The translations under genes and the position numbers were made by a program. Below are positions 35,035-43,683 of a stretch of 64,000 nt of DNA, piece after piece. The DNA is from Mycobacterium interjectum. GTDB taxonomy: Bacteria > Actinomycetota > Actinomycetes > Mycobacteriales > Mycobacteriaceae. How positions within the stretch are numbered: the first letter of the stretch is position 1; each line of letters opens with the position of its first letter. Location of the stretch: NCBI GenBank assembly GCA_002102225.1, contig LQPB01000058.1, positions 62,001 through 126,000 of the forward strand. The letters run 5' to 3'. The notes under the pieces are model-generated. The model did not search any database and had not been told where the DNA came from. It saw only the letters and a list, made by a program, of their open reading frames with translations.

Positions 35035-35238
35035 CTAGACGGCGGAGACTCCTATTGCCTGCGGCCCCTTGGCTCCTTGTCCAACCTCGAACTGAACCCG
35101 CTGGTTCTCCTCGAGCGAGCGGTAGCCGCTGCCCTGGATTTCCGAGTAGTGGACGAAGAGGTCCTTCGCGCCGTCGTCAGGGGTGATGAAGCCGAAGCCC
35201 TTCTCACCGTTGAACCATTTCACAGTTCCCTGTGCCAT
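35035..35238 (-). CDS. cspA: Cold-shock protein CspA
   Basis: A 67-residue beta-barrel nucleic-acid-binding protein. RNP1 (KGFGFITP) and RNP2 (LFVHYSEI) motifs are intact, and the MAQGTVKWFNGEKGF start is typical. It binds single-stranded RNA/DNA and melts RNA structure. The ATG is preceded by a purine-rich AGAGAAGAAAG. Upstream, 25-43 bases before the start, a GGATGT/ACATCC hairpin (35263-35281) may structure the leader. It follows rhlE on the same strand by 101 bases and is closed by the strong terminator downstream. Confidence 0.95.
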   Translation of the reverse strand: MAQGTVKWFNGEKGFGFITPDDGAKDLFVHYSEIQGSGYRSLEENQRVQFEVGQGAKGPQAIGVSAV

Positions 35239-35339
35239 TTACTTTCTTCTCTCTTAACTGTGGGATGTACCAAAAACATCCGCACGACCAAATTAGCACG
35301 AGCCGGTTGTTTATGAAAACCGTTGTGCGGCTTGAGCAA

Positions 35340-36635
35340 TTAACGCGGCGCGGCGCCGGATCGACGGCGGCGCCTGCGACCGGCGGCACCCGAACGGTGG
35401 GGCTGCGACGGATGCGACGTGACCGCCTTCTTCGGCGCGGGAGCCCGGTAAGGCGCCGGCTCGCCGACGACCGCATGCACTGCGGCCGAGTCGACGGTGA
35501 CCTCCTGTGGAGTGACGCGGATGCCCGCGCGGCGCATCAGCGCGTGGGTGTCCTTGCGCTGCTCGGGCAGGACGACCGTCACGACGTCACCCGCGTTGCC
35601 CGCGCGCGCCGTGCGCCCGGAGCGGTGCAGGTAAGCCTTGTGCTCGGCGGGCGGATCGATGTGCACCACCAATTCGATTCCGTCGACATGCACGCCGCGC
35701 GCGGCGATGTCGGTGGCCACCAACACGCGCGCTTGGCCCGTGCTGAAGGCGGCGAGGTTCCGGTCGCGAGCCGGCTGAGACAGGTTGCCGTGCAAATCGA
35801 CTGCAGGAACACCGGATTCGGTGAGCTGCTTGGCGAGCTTGCGCGCCTGATGCTTGGTGCGCATGAACAGAATTCGGCGACCGCTGCCGGAGGCGAGTCG
35901 GTGTACCAACTCCTTCTTGGCCTGCACGCCGGAGACGTGGAACACGTGGTGGGTCATTTCTGACACCGGCGAGTCGGAGCCGTCGACAGAGTGCAGCACC
36001 GCGTTGCGCAGGAATCGGTTGACAAGCTTGTCGACGCCGTTGTCGAGGGTGGCCGAAAACAGGAGCCGCTGGCCGCCGCTCGGCGTGGCCGCCAGGATGC
36101 GAGTCACGCCGGGCAGGAAGCCGAGATCGGCCATGTGATCGGCTTCGTCGATCACCGTCACCTCGATCGCGTCCAGACTGATCAGCCGTTGCTTCATCAG
36201 GTCTTCCAGCCGGCCGGGGCACGCCACGACGATGTCGACGCCCGCTTTCAGCGCGGCCACCTGCCTGCCTTGCGGTACGCCGCCGAAGATCGTGGTCACG
36301 CGGAGGTTGTTGGCGGCGGCCAACGGTTCCAGCGTCGCGCTAATCTGGCTGGCGAGCTCGCGGGTCGGGGCTAAAACGAGACCCGACGGTCGGGACGGTC
36401 GGCGGGCATGCCCGACCAGCCTGCTGACCATAGGGATCGAGAAGGCGAGCGTCTTGCCGCTGCCCGTCTTGCCGCGGCCGAGGACGTCTCGACCGGCGAG
36501 TGTGTCGGGCAGCGTTTCGATTTGAATGGGAAATGGGTGGGTGATCCCCCGCGCGGTCAGCACTTCGATGAGCGCTTCAGCCACGCCGAGATCGGCAAAT
36601 GTCTTGCCAGTGGTCACTTTGATTTCTTTCAGCAT
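35340..36635 (-). CDS. rhlE: DEAD-box RNA helicase
   Basis: A 431-residue DEAD-box helicase. Motifs appear in order: Q-motif GITHPFPIQIETLP, Walker A GRGKTGSGKT, PTRELA, GG, TPGR variant CPGRL, VIDEADHM (DEAD), SAT, and the C-terminal ARGVHVDGIELVVHID and HRSGRTAR. The last 35 residues are Arg/Lys-rich, as in RhlE-type enzymes that bind RNA. ATG 36635 (MLKEIKVTTG) is chosen; GTG 36680 is the longer alternative. Its partner downstream is cspA, suggesting cold or RNA-structure stress. Confidence 0.93.
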   Translation of the reverse strand: MLKEIKVTTGKTFADLGVAEALIEVLTARGITHPFPIQIETLPDTLAGRDVLGRGKTGSGKTLAFSIPMVSRLVGHARRPSRPSGLVLAPTRELASQISATLEPLAAANNLRVTTIFGGVPQGRQVAALKAGVDIVVACPGRLEDLMKQRLISLDAIEVTVIDEADHMADLGFLPGVTRILAATPSGGQRLLFSATLDNGVDKLVNRFLRNAVLHSVDGSDSPVSEMTHHVFHVSGVQAKKELVHRLASGSGRRILFMRTKHQARKLAKQLTESGVPAVDLHGNLSQPARDRNLAAFSTGQARVLVATDIAARGVHVDGIELVVHIDPPAEHKAYLHRSGRTARAGNAGDVVTVVLPEQRKDTHALMRRAGIRVTPQEVTVDSAAVHAVVGEPAPYRAPAPKKAVTSHPSQPHRSGAAGRRRRRRSGAAPR

Positions 36636-37035
36636 CGGTTGTGCCGGGTAGGCGGCGAAATGCGCGCGATCTGTCAGCACAGGGTGGCGAGATTGCCGGT
36701 GGGCAAAATCGATCGCCGCGATACGAACTGCGCCGGGTTCAGTGCGTCAGCCACTGAAATGGGGGCTGGCGCCGGAAGGAGGAAGAAGCGTTTCACGACG
36801 TGCCGGCCATCAGGTGAGACAGCCAACGTTGACCAAAGCATAGCAGTACGGCGATCGTGTCCCGACCAGCCCGCCGATGGGCTGGCGTCGATACGGTTCA
36901 AATCGCCCTTTTTATCCTTATCTACGGCACGAATGGATCTATACATCTGTATCTACGGTCCGCTATCGGCGAGGCCGTGTGACGCGGTTGCGTGGGACCG
37001 AGCATTTCGATGCTGCCCGGCAGAGCAGAGATCGG
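36636..37035. other. Upstream region of rhlE with repeats
   Basis: A 400-base region without a gene. CCAGCCC-N6-GGGCTGG forms a hairpin at 36866-36885. On the rhlE strand CCGTAGATA occurs twice (36950-36958 and 36919-36927), 31 bases apart, within AT-rich DNA that may hold the rhlE promoter or a cold-shock leader. Confidence 0.4.
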
Positions 37036-37614
37036 CTAGCCCGACGCCACCACCGACTTGGAATTCCACGGGGCCAGCCGATCCGCTGAGGCCGGCGTCT
37101 CGGGAAGATCATCGCTGACGTCCCAGGAGGCGGCCAGGCGCCCGACGCCCAGTGCGATCGCGCAGTGCACACCAAGTTCCACCAGCTGGTCTTCGCCGAA
37201 GTGCTCGCGCAGCTCGTCGTAAACCTCGTCATCGATAGCGAGATGGTTGGTGGCGAAGAGCTCGGCGAAGCGCAGCGCGGATCGCTCGGCCGCCGAGAGG
37301 TTTTCGGCGTCGGCCGGCCGTTCCAGCGAGCAGACGGCGTCGTCGTCGAGGCCGTCGTCGATGGCACTTTGGTAGCGCACCGCCATGCAGCTTCGGCATT
37401 GGTTGAAAAACGCGATGCGCAACCGCACCAGCTCGAGCAGCCGGGGCGGCAGCGTCCCGCTGGCGCGCAGCGCCGCGGTCAGCGAACCCAGCGCCTCGGC
37501 GACAGCGGGCAGGCGGCCCATGATCGCGGCCACGCCGAGATTGATCCGATCCCCTTGACCGAGTTCCTGTGTCGGCACCCCCGCGAACGCCTCGGAAGGC
37601 GCGATTCGTGTCAA
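37036..37614 (-). CDS. Carboxymuconolactone decarboxylase/AhpD-like protein
   Basis: A 192-residue helical protein of the CMD/AhpD fold. The redox motif C-x-x-C (FFNQCRSCMAVR) and a following His are typical of AhpD-like disulfide reductases, which act in peroxide detoxification or as alkylhydroperoxidase partners. Start TTG at 37614 lies eight bases after AGAGGAG; the longer GTG start at 37668 adds 18 residues without family likeness. It is followed on the same strand by the nitroreductase after a gap. Substrate unknown. Confidence 0.78.
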   Translation of the reverse strand: MTRIAPSEAFAGVPTQELGQGDRINLGVAAIMGRLPAVAEALGSLTAALRASGTLPPRLLELVRLRIAFFNQCRSCMAVRYQSAIDDGLDDDAVCSLERPADAENLSAAERSALRFAELFATNHLAIDDEVYDELREHFGEDQLVELGVHCAIALGVGRLAASWDVSDDLPETPASADRLAPWNSKSVVASG

Positions 37615-37790
37615 TTCATCGACTCCTCTATCCAGGTGGTTTCTGGATGCAAACCATTCACCGGACACTACGACACTTCAATTGCTCTGATAGAACGATG
37701 CGTCCACGTACCAGTGATTCGCCGGCGCTGAACCAGAGATTTCATCATCCGCGAAAGCACCATCGCCCCGGCGGTCCGTTCTCTTGAGAG

Positions 37791-38456
37791 CTAGCGGCCG
37801 AACGGTGCGCCGTCAAAGCGCTCGCGGGTCGCGAATTCACCGACCGGCCGTCGTCGCAACTTCGTCACCTGGCGCACCGGCTTGCCGAGCGGCACGACCG
37901 CGGCGATGGCGTACGGGTCGGGCACGCCGAGCAGCTCCTTGACGCGCGGCTCCTCGGCCACGGCCATCGTGGTCAACACCCCGCCGTAGCCCTCATTGCG
38001 CGCCGCCAGCAAGACGTTCCACGCGAACGGATAGACCGAAGCGCCGGGCACCACGCCGACGCGATCGAGGTCCTGATCGGTGGCGGCGACGACGCCGAGA
38101 TCCACGCAGATCACCAACACCACCGGCGCCTCGCGGATGGGAGCCGACATCTGCGCGGGCGGCTCGGTCGCCTCGATCGTGGAGGAATCGACGCCGCTCG
38201 GCCGCAACGGATTCCACGGCGACTCGCCGTGTGCAAGCTGCGCGGTGTAGCGGCGGGCGGCGGGCAGTCCGAGGTCGGCCAGGGCCGAGCGGGTCTGCGC
38301 GTCGCGGACGAGGATGACCCGCACGCCCTGCCGATTGCCGCCGGTCGGCGCAAACCGGGCGTGGTCCAGGATGCGCGCCAGCACGTCATCGGGAAGCGGG
38401 TCGTCGGCGAATTCGCGCACGGCGGGCGTGGATCGCATGACGTCGTACAGCTCCAT
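37791..38456 (-). CDS. Nitroreductase-family protein
   Basis: A 221-residue flavin-dependent nitroreductase-like protein. The start MELYDVMRSTPAVREFADDPLPDDVLARILDHARFAPTGGNRQGVR is the FMN-binding segment; later GVVPGASVYPFAWNVLLAARNEGYGGVLTT and PLGKPVR contact the flavin. Members reduce nitroaromatics, quinones or act as dehalogenases with NAD(P)H. It is upstream of the AhpD-like gene on the same strand, both possibly detoxification. Substrate unknown. Confidence 0.88.
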   Translation of the reverse strand: MELYDVMRSTPAVREFADDPLPDDVLARILDHARFAPTGGNRQGVRVILVRDAQTRSALADLGLPAARRYTAQLAHGESPWNPLRPSGVDSSTIEATEPPAQMSAPIREAPVVLVICVDLGVVAATDQDLDRVGVVPGASVYPFAWNVLLAARNEGYGGVLTTMAVAEEPRVKELLGVPDPYAIAAVVPLGKPVRQVTKLRRRPVGEFATRERFDGAPFGR

Positions 38457-38478
38457 GGCACCATCGTGCCGCAGGCGG

Positions 38479-39192
38479 TCAGGCGGCGTCGTGGAAGATC
38501 AAGCCGAGCGTGCAGCGCTCACCGGAGCGCACCACCGAAACCCCGTGACGCACGGGGGCGGCCGACCAACCGCGTGTCGAACGGATCGGGCGTTCGCGGG
38601 TGGTGAAGACGTAGCCGTGCCCCTGCGGCAGCGTGGTGGCGGTGCCGCGTGACTGCGCTCGCGGCCGCTGCTCGACGAGCAAGAACTCACCGCCGGTGTG
38701 CGCCACGCCCGGCTCGTTGAGATTGATCACGACCTGGAGCGGAAAGACGAGATCCCCGTAGAGGTCCCGATGCAGCGCATTCCAGTCACCGGGCCCGTAT
38801 TTGAGCAGCAACGCCGTGGGTTTGGTTTGGCCGGCGCGATGGCATATGTCCAACCACTCATCGAGGGTGTCGGGCCAGGGCGGCTCGCGGCGCAGCTTGG
38901 TCCACCAGTCGCGGGCGATCGGCAGGAGCCGCGGGTACAGCGCCTGCTTGAGCTCTTCGATCGGGTGCGGGTACGGCCGCTTGAAGTAGCGGTATTCACC
39001 CCGCCCGTAGCGGTGGCGCGTCATGTCGACGGTGGCGCGAAACAGGCCGTCGTCGGGGTAGAGACCAAGCACCGCCGCGCACTCTGCTGGCGTCATCAGC
39101 TGCGGAAGCAGTGCACCGCCAACGTCATTCATGTCGGCGGCGACCGCCGTCCAGTCTGCGGCGTTCACACGTCGGTCCCATTTCGAGGGCAT
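38479..39192 (-). CDS. 2OG-Fe(II) oxygenase (AlkB/prolyl-hydroxylase-like)
   Basis: A 237-residue non-haem iron dioxygenase. The iron triad is H141-x-D143 (ALHRDLYGDL) and the distal H216 (PVRHGVSVV); R226 would bind 2-oxoglutarate. The LYGDLVFPLQVVINLNE strand is typical of the double-stranded beta helix. Members oxidise nucleic acids (AlkB) or protein/small-molecule substrates. Its location divergent from an ECF sigma factor and ogt argues for DNA alkylation repair, but AlkB-specific residues are not certain. The ATG overlaps the stop of the upstream 21-residue peptide gene as TGATG. Confidence 0.87.
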   Translation of the reverse strand: MPSKWDRRVNAADWTAVAADMNDVGGALLPQLMTPAECAAVLGLYPDDGLFRATVDMTRHRYGRGEYRYFKRPYPHPIEELKQALYPRLLPIARDWWTKLRREPPWPDTLDEWLDICHRAGQTKPTALLLKYGPGDWNALHRDLYGDLVFPLQVVINLNEPGVAHTGGEFLLVEQRPRAQSRGTATTLPQGHGYVFTTRERPIRSTRGWSAAPVRHGVSVVRSGERCTLGLIFHDAA

Positions 39193-39257
39193 CAGAAGTC
39201 GGCGGCCACTATGAGCTCACCGAGTGGGCTGCCGGTCACCGTGTGTCGTCTCTGCAT
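39192..39257 (-). pseudogene. Ogt-like N-terminal remnant or leader peptide
   Basis: A 21-codon frame with a very strong ribosome-binding site (AGGAGGTG six bases before ATG 39257) whose TGA overlaps the oxygenase ATG as TGATG. Its peptide HTVTGSPLGELIVAAD matches the start of alkyltransferases such as YRTVDSVVGTLLLAAT, residues 38-53 of the Ogt at 39901. It is either a deleted ogt copy or a functional leader that drives coupled translation of the oxygenase. Both readings are inference. Confidence 0.55.
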
Positions 39258-39397
39258 CGTTGCACCTCCTCACACGGTAAACGATGGGCACCCGGGAAGC
39301 GTGAGCCCTAGATTCGTTGCATCCGCTTCTCACATTCGACAACCCTCCGGCGTCTTCCCAGTGAGAGTCGCTGAATGTCAGGGAGGAACCACGAACG

Positions 39398-39904
39398 GTG
39401 AACGTTCCCCGGTACGTCAAACCGCCGTTCGAAGCCGTCGTCGCGTGCCACGGTGCCACGGTGTTGCGGGTCGTTCGGGCGGTGGTCGGTCACGCCGACG
39501 CCGACGACGCCTGGTCGGACACGTTTCTGGCCGCCTTGAGGGCCTACCCGCAGCTGCCCCGCGACGCCAACGTCGAGGCGTGGCTGGTGACGATCGCGCA
39601 TCGCAAAGCCATCGACATCGCCCGCGCCACATCGCGCCGGGCCGTCCCGCTCGCCGATCCCCCCGACTCCCCTGCCCGCGAGCGGGCCGACGGCCACGAT
39701 CTCGACCTCGACGCGGCGGTAGGTGCGCTGCCACCCAAACAGCGTCAGGCGGTGGCCTACCGCTATCTGGCCGGCCTCCCCTATGCCGACATCGCCGCGA
39801 TCCTCGGCGGCAGCGTTGCCGCCGCCCGGCGAGCCGCCGCCGACGGGATCGCCACCCTCCGGCGCACCTATCCCCGCCTCGACACCGCAAGGAACCGCGA
39901 ATGA
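39398..39904 (+). CDS. ECF-family RNA polymerase sigma factor
   Basis: A 168-residue group 4 sigma factor. Region 2 (ADADDAWSDTFLAALRAYPQLP..NVEAWLVTIAHRKAIDIAR) and region 4 (LPPKQRQAVAYRYLAGLPYADIAAILGGSVAAARRA) are both clear. No C-terminal SnoaL domain is fused and no anti-sigma gene follows. GTG 39398 has GGGAGGAA nine bases upstream. The TGA overlaps the next start as ATGA, so it is coupled to ogt. A GAACG-N5-CGTTC inverted repeat (39394-39408) spans its start. It is divergent from the 2OG oxygenase, so it may drive this repair block. Confidence 0.85.
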   Translation: MNVPRYVKPPFEAVVACHGATVLRVVRAVVGHADADDAWSDTFLAALRAYPQLPRDANVEAWLVTIAHRKAIDIARATSRRAVPLADPPDSPARERADGHDLDLDAAVGALPPKQRQAVAYRYLAGLPYADIAAILGGSVAAARRAAADGIATLRRTYPRLDTARNRE

Positions 39905-40515
39905 CCACACCGGATCTGACAAAGCACTACCCCGTCGACCGCGAGCACCTCCGGCGTCTACACGCCCGGCTGGAAACGGACGCCCAGGCCGGCGAACTCC
40001 TCGACATCGCTTACCGCACAGTGGATTCCGTAGTGGGAACGCTGCTGCTGGCGGCCACCCCCCGAGGTCTGCTGCGGGTGGCATTCGCCAACGAAGACCG
40101 CACCGGCGTGCTGCAGGACCTCTCGGAGCGCATCAGCCCGCGGGTGCTCGAGTCGCCCACCCGGCTGGATCCTGTGGCGCGCCAACTCGACGAATATCTC
40201 AGCGGCCGTCGCCGCCGCTTCGACGTCGCGCTGGACTGGTCGCTGTCCCAAGGTTTTCGGCGCACGGTCCTCGAACACCTCAGCACCGACGTCGGCTACG
40301 GCGACACCGCCAGCTATGCCACCCTGGCCGGGCTGTCGGGCTCCCCCAAGGCCGTGCGCGCCGTCGGCACGGCGTGCGCGACCAACCCGATTCCCATTTT
40401 CGTGCCGTGCCACCGGGTGATCCGTTCCGACGGAACGATGGGCGCCTACCGCGGCGGTACCGCCGCCAAGCGCGCCCTGCTGGATCTCGAACAGCGTGCG
40501 CGAGAGTGCAACTAG
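39901..40515 (+). CDS. ogt: Methylated-DNA-[protein]-cysteine S-methyltransferase
   Basis: A 204-residue alkyltransferase. The suicidal acceptor Cys170 lies in VPCHRVIRSDG, with the Arg-finger helix GFRRTVLEHLSTDVGYGDTASYATLAG before it and GAYRGGTAAKRALL after. It removes O6-alkyl groups from guanine by irreversible self-alkylation. The N-terminal 35 residues are longer than in compact Ogt proteins. ATG at 39901 overlaps the sigma-factor stop as ATGA, making an operon. It belongs with the divergent 2OG oxygenase in an apparent alkylation-damage module. Confidence 0.94.
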   Translation: MTTPDLTKHYPVDREHLRRLHARLETDAQAGELLDIAYRTVDSVVGTLLLAATPRGLLRVAFANEDRTGVLQDLSERISPRVLESPTRLDPVARQLDEYLSGRRRRFDVALDWSLSQGFRRTVLEHLSTDVGYGDTASYATLAGLSGSPKAVRAVGTACATNPIPIFVPCHRVIRSDGTMGAYRGGTAAKRALLDLEQRARECN

Positions 40516-40564
40516 CGACGCGTTCCTCGAGTGGCGACGTCGGTAGTTGCACTTTCGCGGGCCG

Positions 40565-41928
40565 TCAGGCCGGCGCCGACCAGTGCACCACCTTCATCGT
40601 GGTCAGCTCGTCGAGGAGCTCGGGACCAAAGCCGAACCCGGTGCCGCTGGCGCGCCGCGGCTGGGACGCGCCCCCGGGGGCGCCGCCGAACACATTGTTG
40701 ATCTTGACGGTGCCCACGGGCAGGCTGTGCCACGCCTCCTGCGCGTGCGCCATGTCGCCGGTCAGCACGGTCGCGGCGAGGCCGTAGCGATCGTCGGCCG
40801 CCTCGGCCAGGCCGCCGGCGAAGTCGGGAACCATGCGCACCGCCGCGACCGGACCGAACGTTTCCTCGCTCATCACCAGCATGTCGGGCGTGCAGTCGGT
40901 CAGCACCGTGGGCGGATAGAAGGCCCCCGGACCCGGCCCCGGTTCGCCGCCGGCCAGGACGTGGGCGCCGCGCCGGACCGCGTCCTCGACATGCGGTGCA
41001 CATGATCGCGATGACGCTCGTCGACCAACGGCCCGATCCGATCGGCCCACGACGCCGCCTCGTCGGCCAGCGCGTCGACGAACGCGTCGGCGATCGACTG
41101 GACGACATAGATTCGCTCCACGGACACGCAGATCTCCCCCGCATTGGCGAACGCGCCCAGTGCGGCCTGGCCGGCCGCCCAGCCGGGGTCGACGTCGGCG
41201 TCGACGATCAACGCGTCGTTCCCGCCGTTCTGCAGCAGCGCCGTCGCGCCGCGTTCGGCGCAGGCGCGGGCAATTTCACGGCCGGCCGCGCTGCCGCCCA
41301 CGTGCGCGACCACGTCGACCCGCTCCGCCTCGGCCAGGCGGGCACCGACCGTTTCGTCGCCGTCGACGATCTGCAGCACACCGTCGGGCAGGCGCGCGGC
41401 CAACAGTTCGGCGAACCGCCGGCCGGTCTGCGGGGAGCGCTCGCTGGGCTTGTGCACCACGGTGTTTCCGGTCACGAGCGCCGCACCGAGCAGCCCGGCG
41501 GCCACCGCCACGGGATCGTTCCAGGGCGTGAGCACCGCCACCACGCCGCGGGGCTGGGGCACCATCAGGTCGGTCGCCGACCACCCGCCCTGCAGGCTGC
41601 GCCCGCGATGCAACGGCCCGAGCTGGGCGTACTGCATGAGAGTGCCGACCCCGGCGTCCACGCCCCCGAGGGCATCGTCGCGCAGCTTCCCGGTCTCCCG
41701 TTCGAGCAGTTCGGCGAGTTCACGGGCCGCGGCGCGGACATCGGCGGCGGCCGCGGCGATCGCGGCAGCGCGTTCGGCCGATGGCGTACGCGCCCAGCCG
41801 GGTGCGGCGTCGGCGGCTCTCCGGATCGCCTCATCGCAGTCGGCCGGCTCGGTGATGGGCACCTGCGTCACTTTGTCGCCGGTGCGCGGATCCAGGACGT
41901 TGATGACCTTGGTCATGGTCGAAGCCAC
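40565..41928 (-). pseudogene. Aldehyde dehydrogenase, frameshifted
   Basis: Two overlapping minus frames together make a complete NAD-dependent aldehyde dehydrogenase. The first (from 41928) contains VTPWNDPV-like LTPWNDP, VVHKPSERSP, GGSAAGREIA and ANAGEICVSVERIYV with the expected Cys; the second supplies ETFGPV and the GFGFGPELL end. They join near 40990: the sequence runs VDERHRDHVHR then must change frame to HVEDAVRRGAHV. One base appears deleted. The intact protein would be about 455 residues. A sequencing error is possible; otherwise the C-terminal third is lost. ATG 41916 is an alternative start. Confidence 0.8.
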
Positions 41929-42026
41929 GACCCCGTTTACCCTCTCGGGGCGCGGGCCAATCAGTTAATGCCTATGGACGTTGTTGGCTTCGTGTAGGGT
42001 CGGCGAACCGGACCGAAGGGCACGCG

Positions 42027-42956
42027 ATGGCAAACACGTACGCCGACAACGCCTTCACGTCACGGCGGGCGTTGGACCCCGGCCTGCGTGCGGCGGCCCG
42101 ATTCTTGCCCCGCGGCTACGCCCTGCACCGGGGCTACAAGATCCAGCGCCGGCTGATGAACCTGATGGGCAACGCGGGCCGTCTGCGCCACGTTCCGGTG
42201 GCCGCGGTCAACGAACACGTCACCGTGCGGCTGCATCGTCCGGCCGGCCTTCCGGTCCGGGCGCCGGCGATGTTGTGGATCCACGGCGGCGGCACGATCA
42301 TGGGTCACGCGGCCCAGGACGACAAATTCCTGCGCAAGCTGTCCCATCAAACAGGCGTCGCGGTGGCCGCGGTAGACCACCGGCTGGCACCCGAGCACCC
42401 CTACCCGATCCCGGTCGAGGATTGTTACGCGGCACTGCGATGGCTGGCGCACCAACCGTGGGTCGACCCGGACCGCGTCGCGGTCGGCGGGGCCAGCGCC
42501 GGCGGTCATTTCGCGGCGGCCGTGGCGCAGCGGGCTCACGATCGCCAGGACGTCAGCCTTGCGTTTCAGCTGCTGGTGTACCCGATGCTCGACGACCGCA
42601 CCGGCGCCGACCGCAGCGGTCACAAGCGGCTCATGTGGACCGAAACCGACAACCAGCAGGCGTGGCGATGGTACCTGAAGGGCGCGAATCCCGCCGGGGC
42701 CGCGCCGGCGCGCCGGGAAGACCTCTCGGGCCTGCCGCCGGCCTGGATAGGGGTCGGGACGTTGGACCTGTTCTATCAGGAGTGTCTGGACTACGGGCGG
42801 CGGCTGCGCGAGGCGGGGGTCCGCGTGCACTTGGAGATCGTGCCGGGAGCATTTCACGCGTTCGACCAGATCGCGGACAAGGCGCCGATTTCGGTGAAGT
42901 TCTTCGCCAGTCAGTGCGCTCACCTGCGCGACGCCCTCGCCCCGCCGAGCCCGTGA
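42027..42956 (+). CDS. Hormone-sensitive-lipase-family esterase
   Basis: A 309-residue alpha/beta-hydrolase of the HSL (family IV) type. The oxyanion HGGG motif is in WIHGGGTIMG, the nucleophile in VGGASAGGHFA (Ser near residue 157), the acid in GTLDLFYQE and His in GAFHAFD. It hydrolyses short- to medium-chain esters. Related mycobacterial genes are called lip genes, but no exact orthologue was identified. ATG 42027 follows GAAGGGCAC. The TetR gene follows on the same strand after 72 bases. Confidence 0.88.
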   Translation: MANTYADNAFTSRRALDPGLRAAARFLPRGYALHRGYKIQRRLMNLMGNAGRLRHVPVAAVNEHVTVRLHRPAGLPVRAPAMLWIHGGGTIMGHAAQDDKFLRKLSHQTGVAVAAVDHRLAPEHPYPIPVEDCYAALRWLAHQPWVDPDRVAVGGASAGGHFAAAVAQRAHDRQDVSLAFQLLVYPMLDDRTGADRSGHKRLMWTETDNQQAWRWYLKGANPAGAAPARREDLSGLPPAWIGVGTLDLFYQECLDYGRRLREAGVRVHLEIVPGAFHAFDQIADKAPISVKFFASQCAHLRDALAPPSP

Positions 42957-42989
42957 GCCGGGCGCCGCACCCACGCCGTCCGCGACGTG

Positions 42990-43006
42990 TTGACTGCAAA
43001 GTTTGC
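42990..43006. promoter_or_regulatory. TetR operator with GCAAA/TTTGC palindrome
   Basis: A TTGACT -35-like hexamer (42990-42995) is directly followed by GCAAA-G-TTTGC (42996-43006), a perfect 5-1-5 inverted repeat 23 bases before the TetR start. Similar half-sites recur before mmpS (43667-43683), supporting a shared operator. Confidence 0.55.
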
Positions 43007-43028
43007 GGTTTGTGCAACTATTAGTGGC

Positions 43029-43637
43029 ATGGGCAATCCCCTCGGTCTGCGCGAGCGGCGTCGTCGCCAGACCAGCGCCGACGTCCGCGACGCCGCGGTG
43101 CGCTTGGCGCTCGAACGCGGCTTCGACAAGGTGACCGTCGAAGAGATCTGTGTCGAAGCCGGAATTTCGACGCGCACGTTCTTCAATTACTTCCCGAACA
43201 AAGAGTCCGCGATCGCCTACGGCCCGTCGGACCTTCCCGTGGAGCTCGCCGCGGAATTCGTCGCGGCCGGGCCGGCGCCCTATTCGGTGGTCCTCGCGGA
43301 GCTGATCACCCTCGCGGCACACCATCTGCGCGACATGCCACCCCTGCGCGAACAGGCCGCCGGCATGCTCGAACTCTGCAAGACCAGCCCCGCGGTGTTA
43401 GCGGCATTCCTCGCCGAGCTCGAAAGGTTTCAGAACCAGCTGACCGACATCGTGGTCCGTCGCCAAGAGATGCGGCCCGACGACGAGATACCCGCGTTGA
43501 TCGCGGCGCTGGCGTTGACGGCCGTGCGTTCGGGCATCGAGCGCTGGGCCAGCGCCGATCCACAGGATTTCGACGACACGCCGATGCCCTACGTCGAGCG
43601 CGCCGCCGCCCTGGTCAACAGCATCTTCGTGAAGTGA
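43029..43637 (+). CDS. TetR-family regulator upstream of mmpS/mmpL
   Basis: A 202-residue TetR regulator. The helix-turn-helix is VTVEEICVEAGISTRTFFNYFPNKES, near residues 34-59, in the style of regulators of efflux systems. The C-terminal domain is helical without a named ligand pocket. ATG 43029 gives a normal N-terminus and follows the GCAAA/TTTGC palindrome. It is 237 bases upstream of mmpS on the same strand, so it most likely controls that exporter; this is inference from position and shared repeats. Confidence 0.88.
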   Translation: MGNPLGLRERRRRQTSADVRDAAVRLALERGFDKVTVEEICVEAGISTRTFFNYFPNKESAIAYGPSDLPVELAAEFVAAGPAPYSVVLAELITLAAHHLRDMPPLREQAAGMLELCKTSPAVLAAFLAELERFQNQLTDIVVRRQEMRPDDEIPALIAALALTAVRSGIERWASADPQDFDDTPMPYVERAAALVNSIFVK

Positions 43638-43666
43638 CCGCCGGATAGTTAGCTAGATCACCTTCG

Positions 43667-43683
43667 TTTGCATGGTCTGCAAA
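43667..43683. promoter_or_regulatory. Candidate TetR operator upstream of mmpS
   Basis: TTTGCA-TGGTC-TGCAAA, a perfect 6-5-6 inverted repeat about 190 bases before mmpS. The half-sites match those in the TetR promoter at 42996-43006. A TATTAT -10-like element lies at 43698-43703, just downstream. Confidence 0.5.

Noticed and set aside
36866..36910. GGTTCAAATC resembling a tRNA T-loop
   Set aside because: The flanking five-base stems do not pair and no acceptor or anticodon arm is found.
42060..43325. 421-codon minus frame opposite the esterase and TetR genes
   Set aside because: Overlaps two well-supported genes and has no family likeness.
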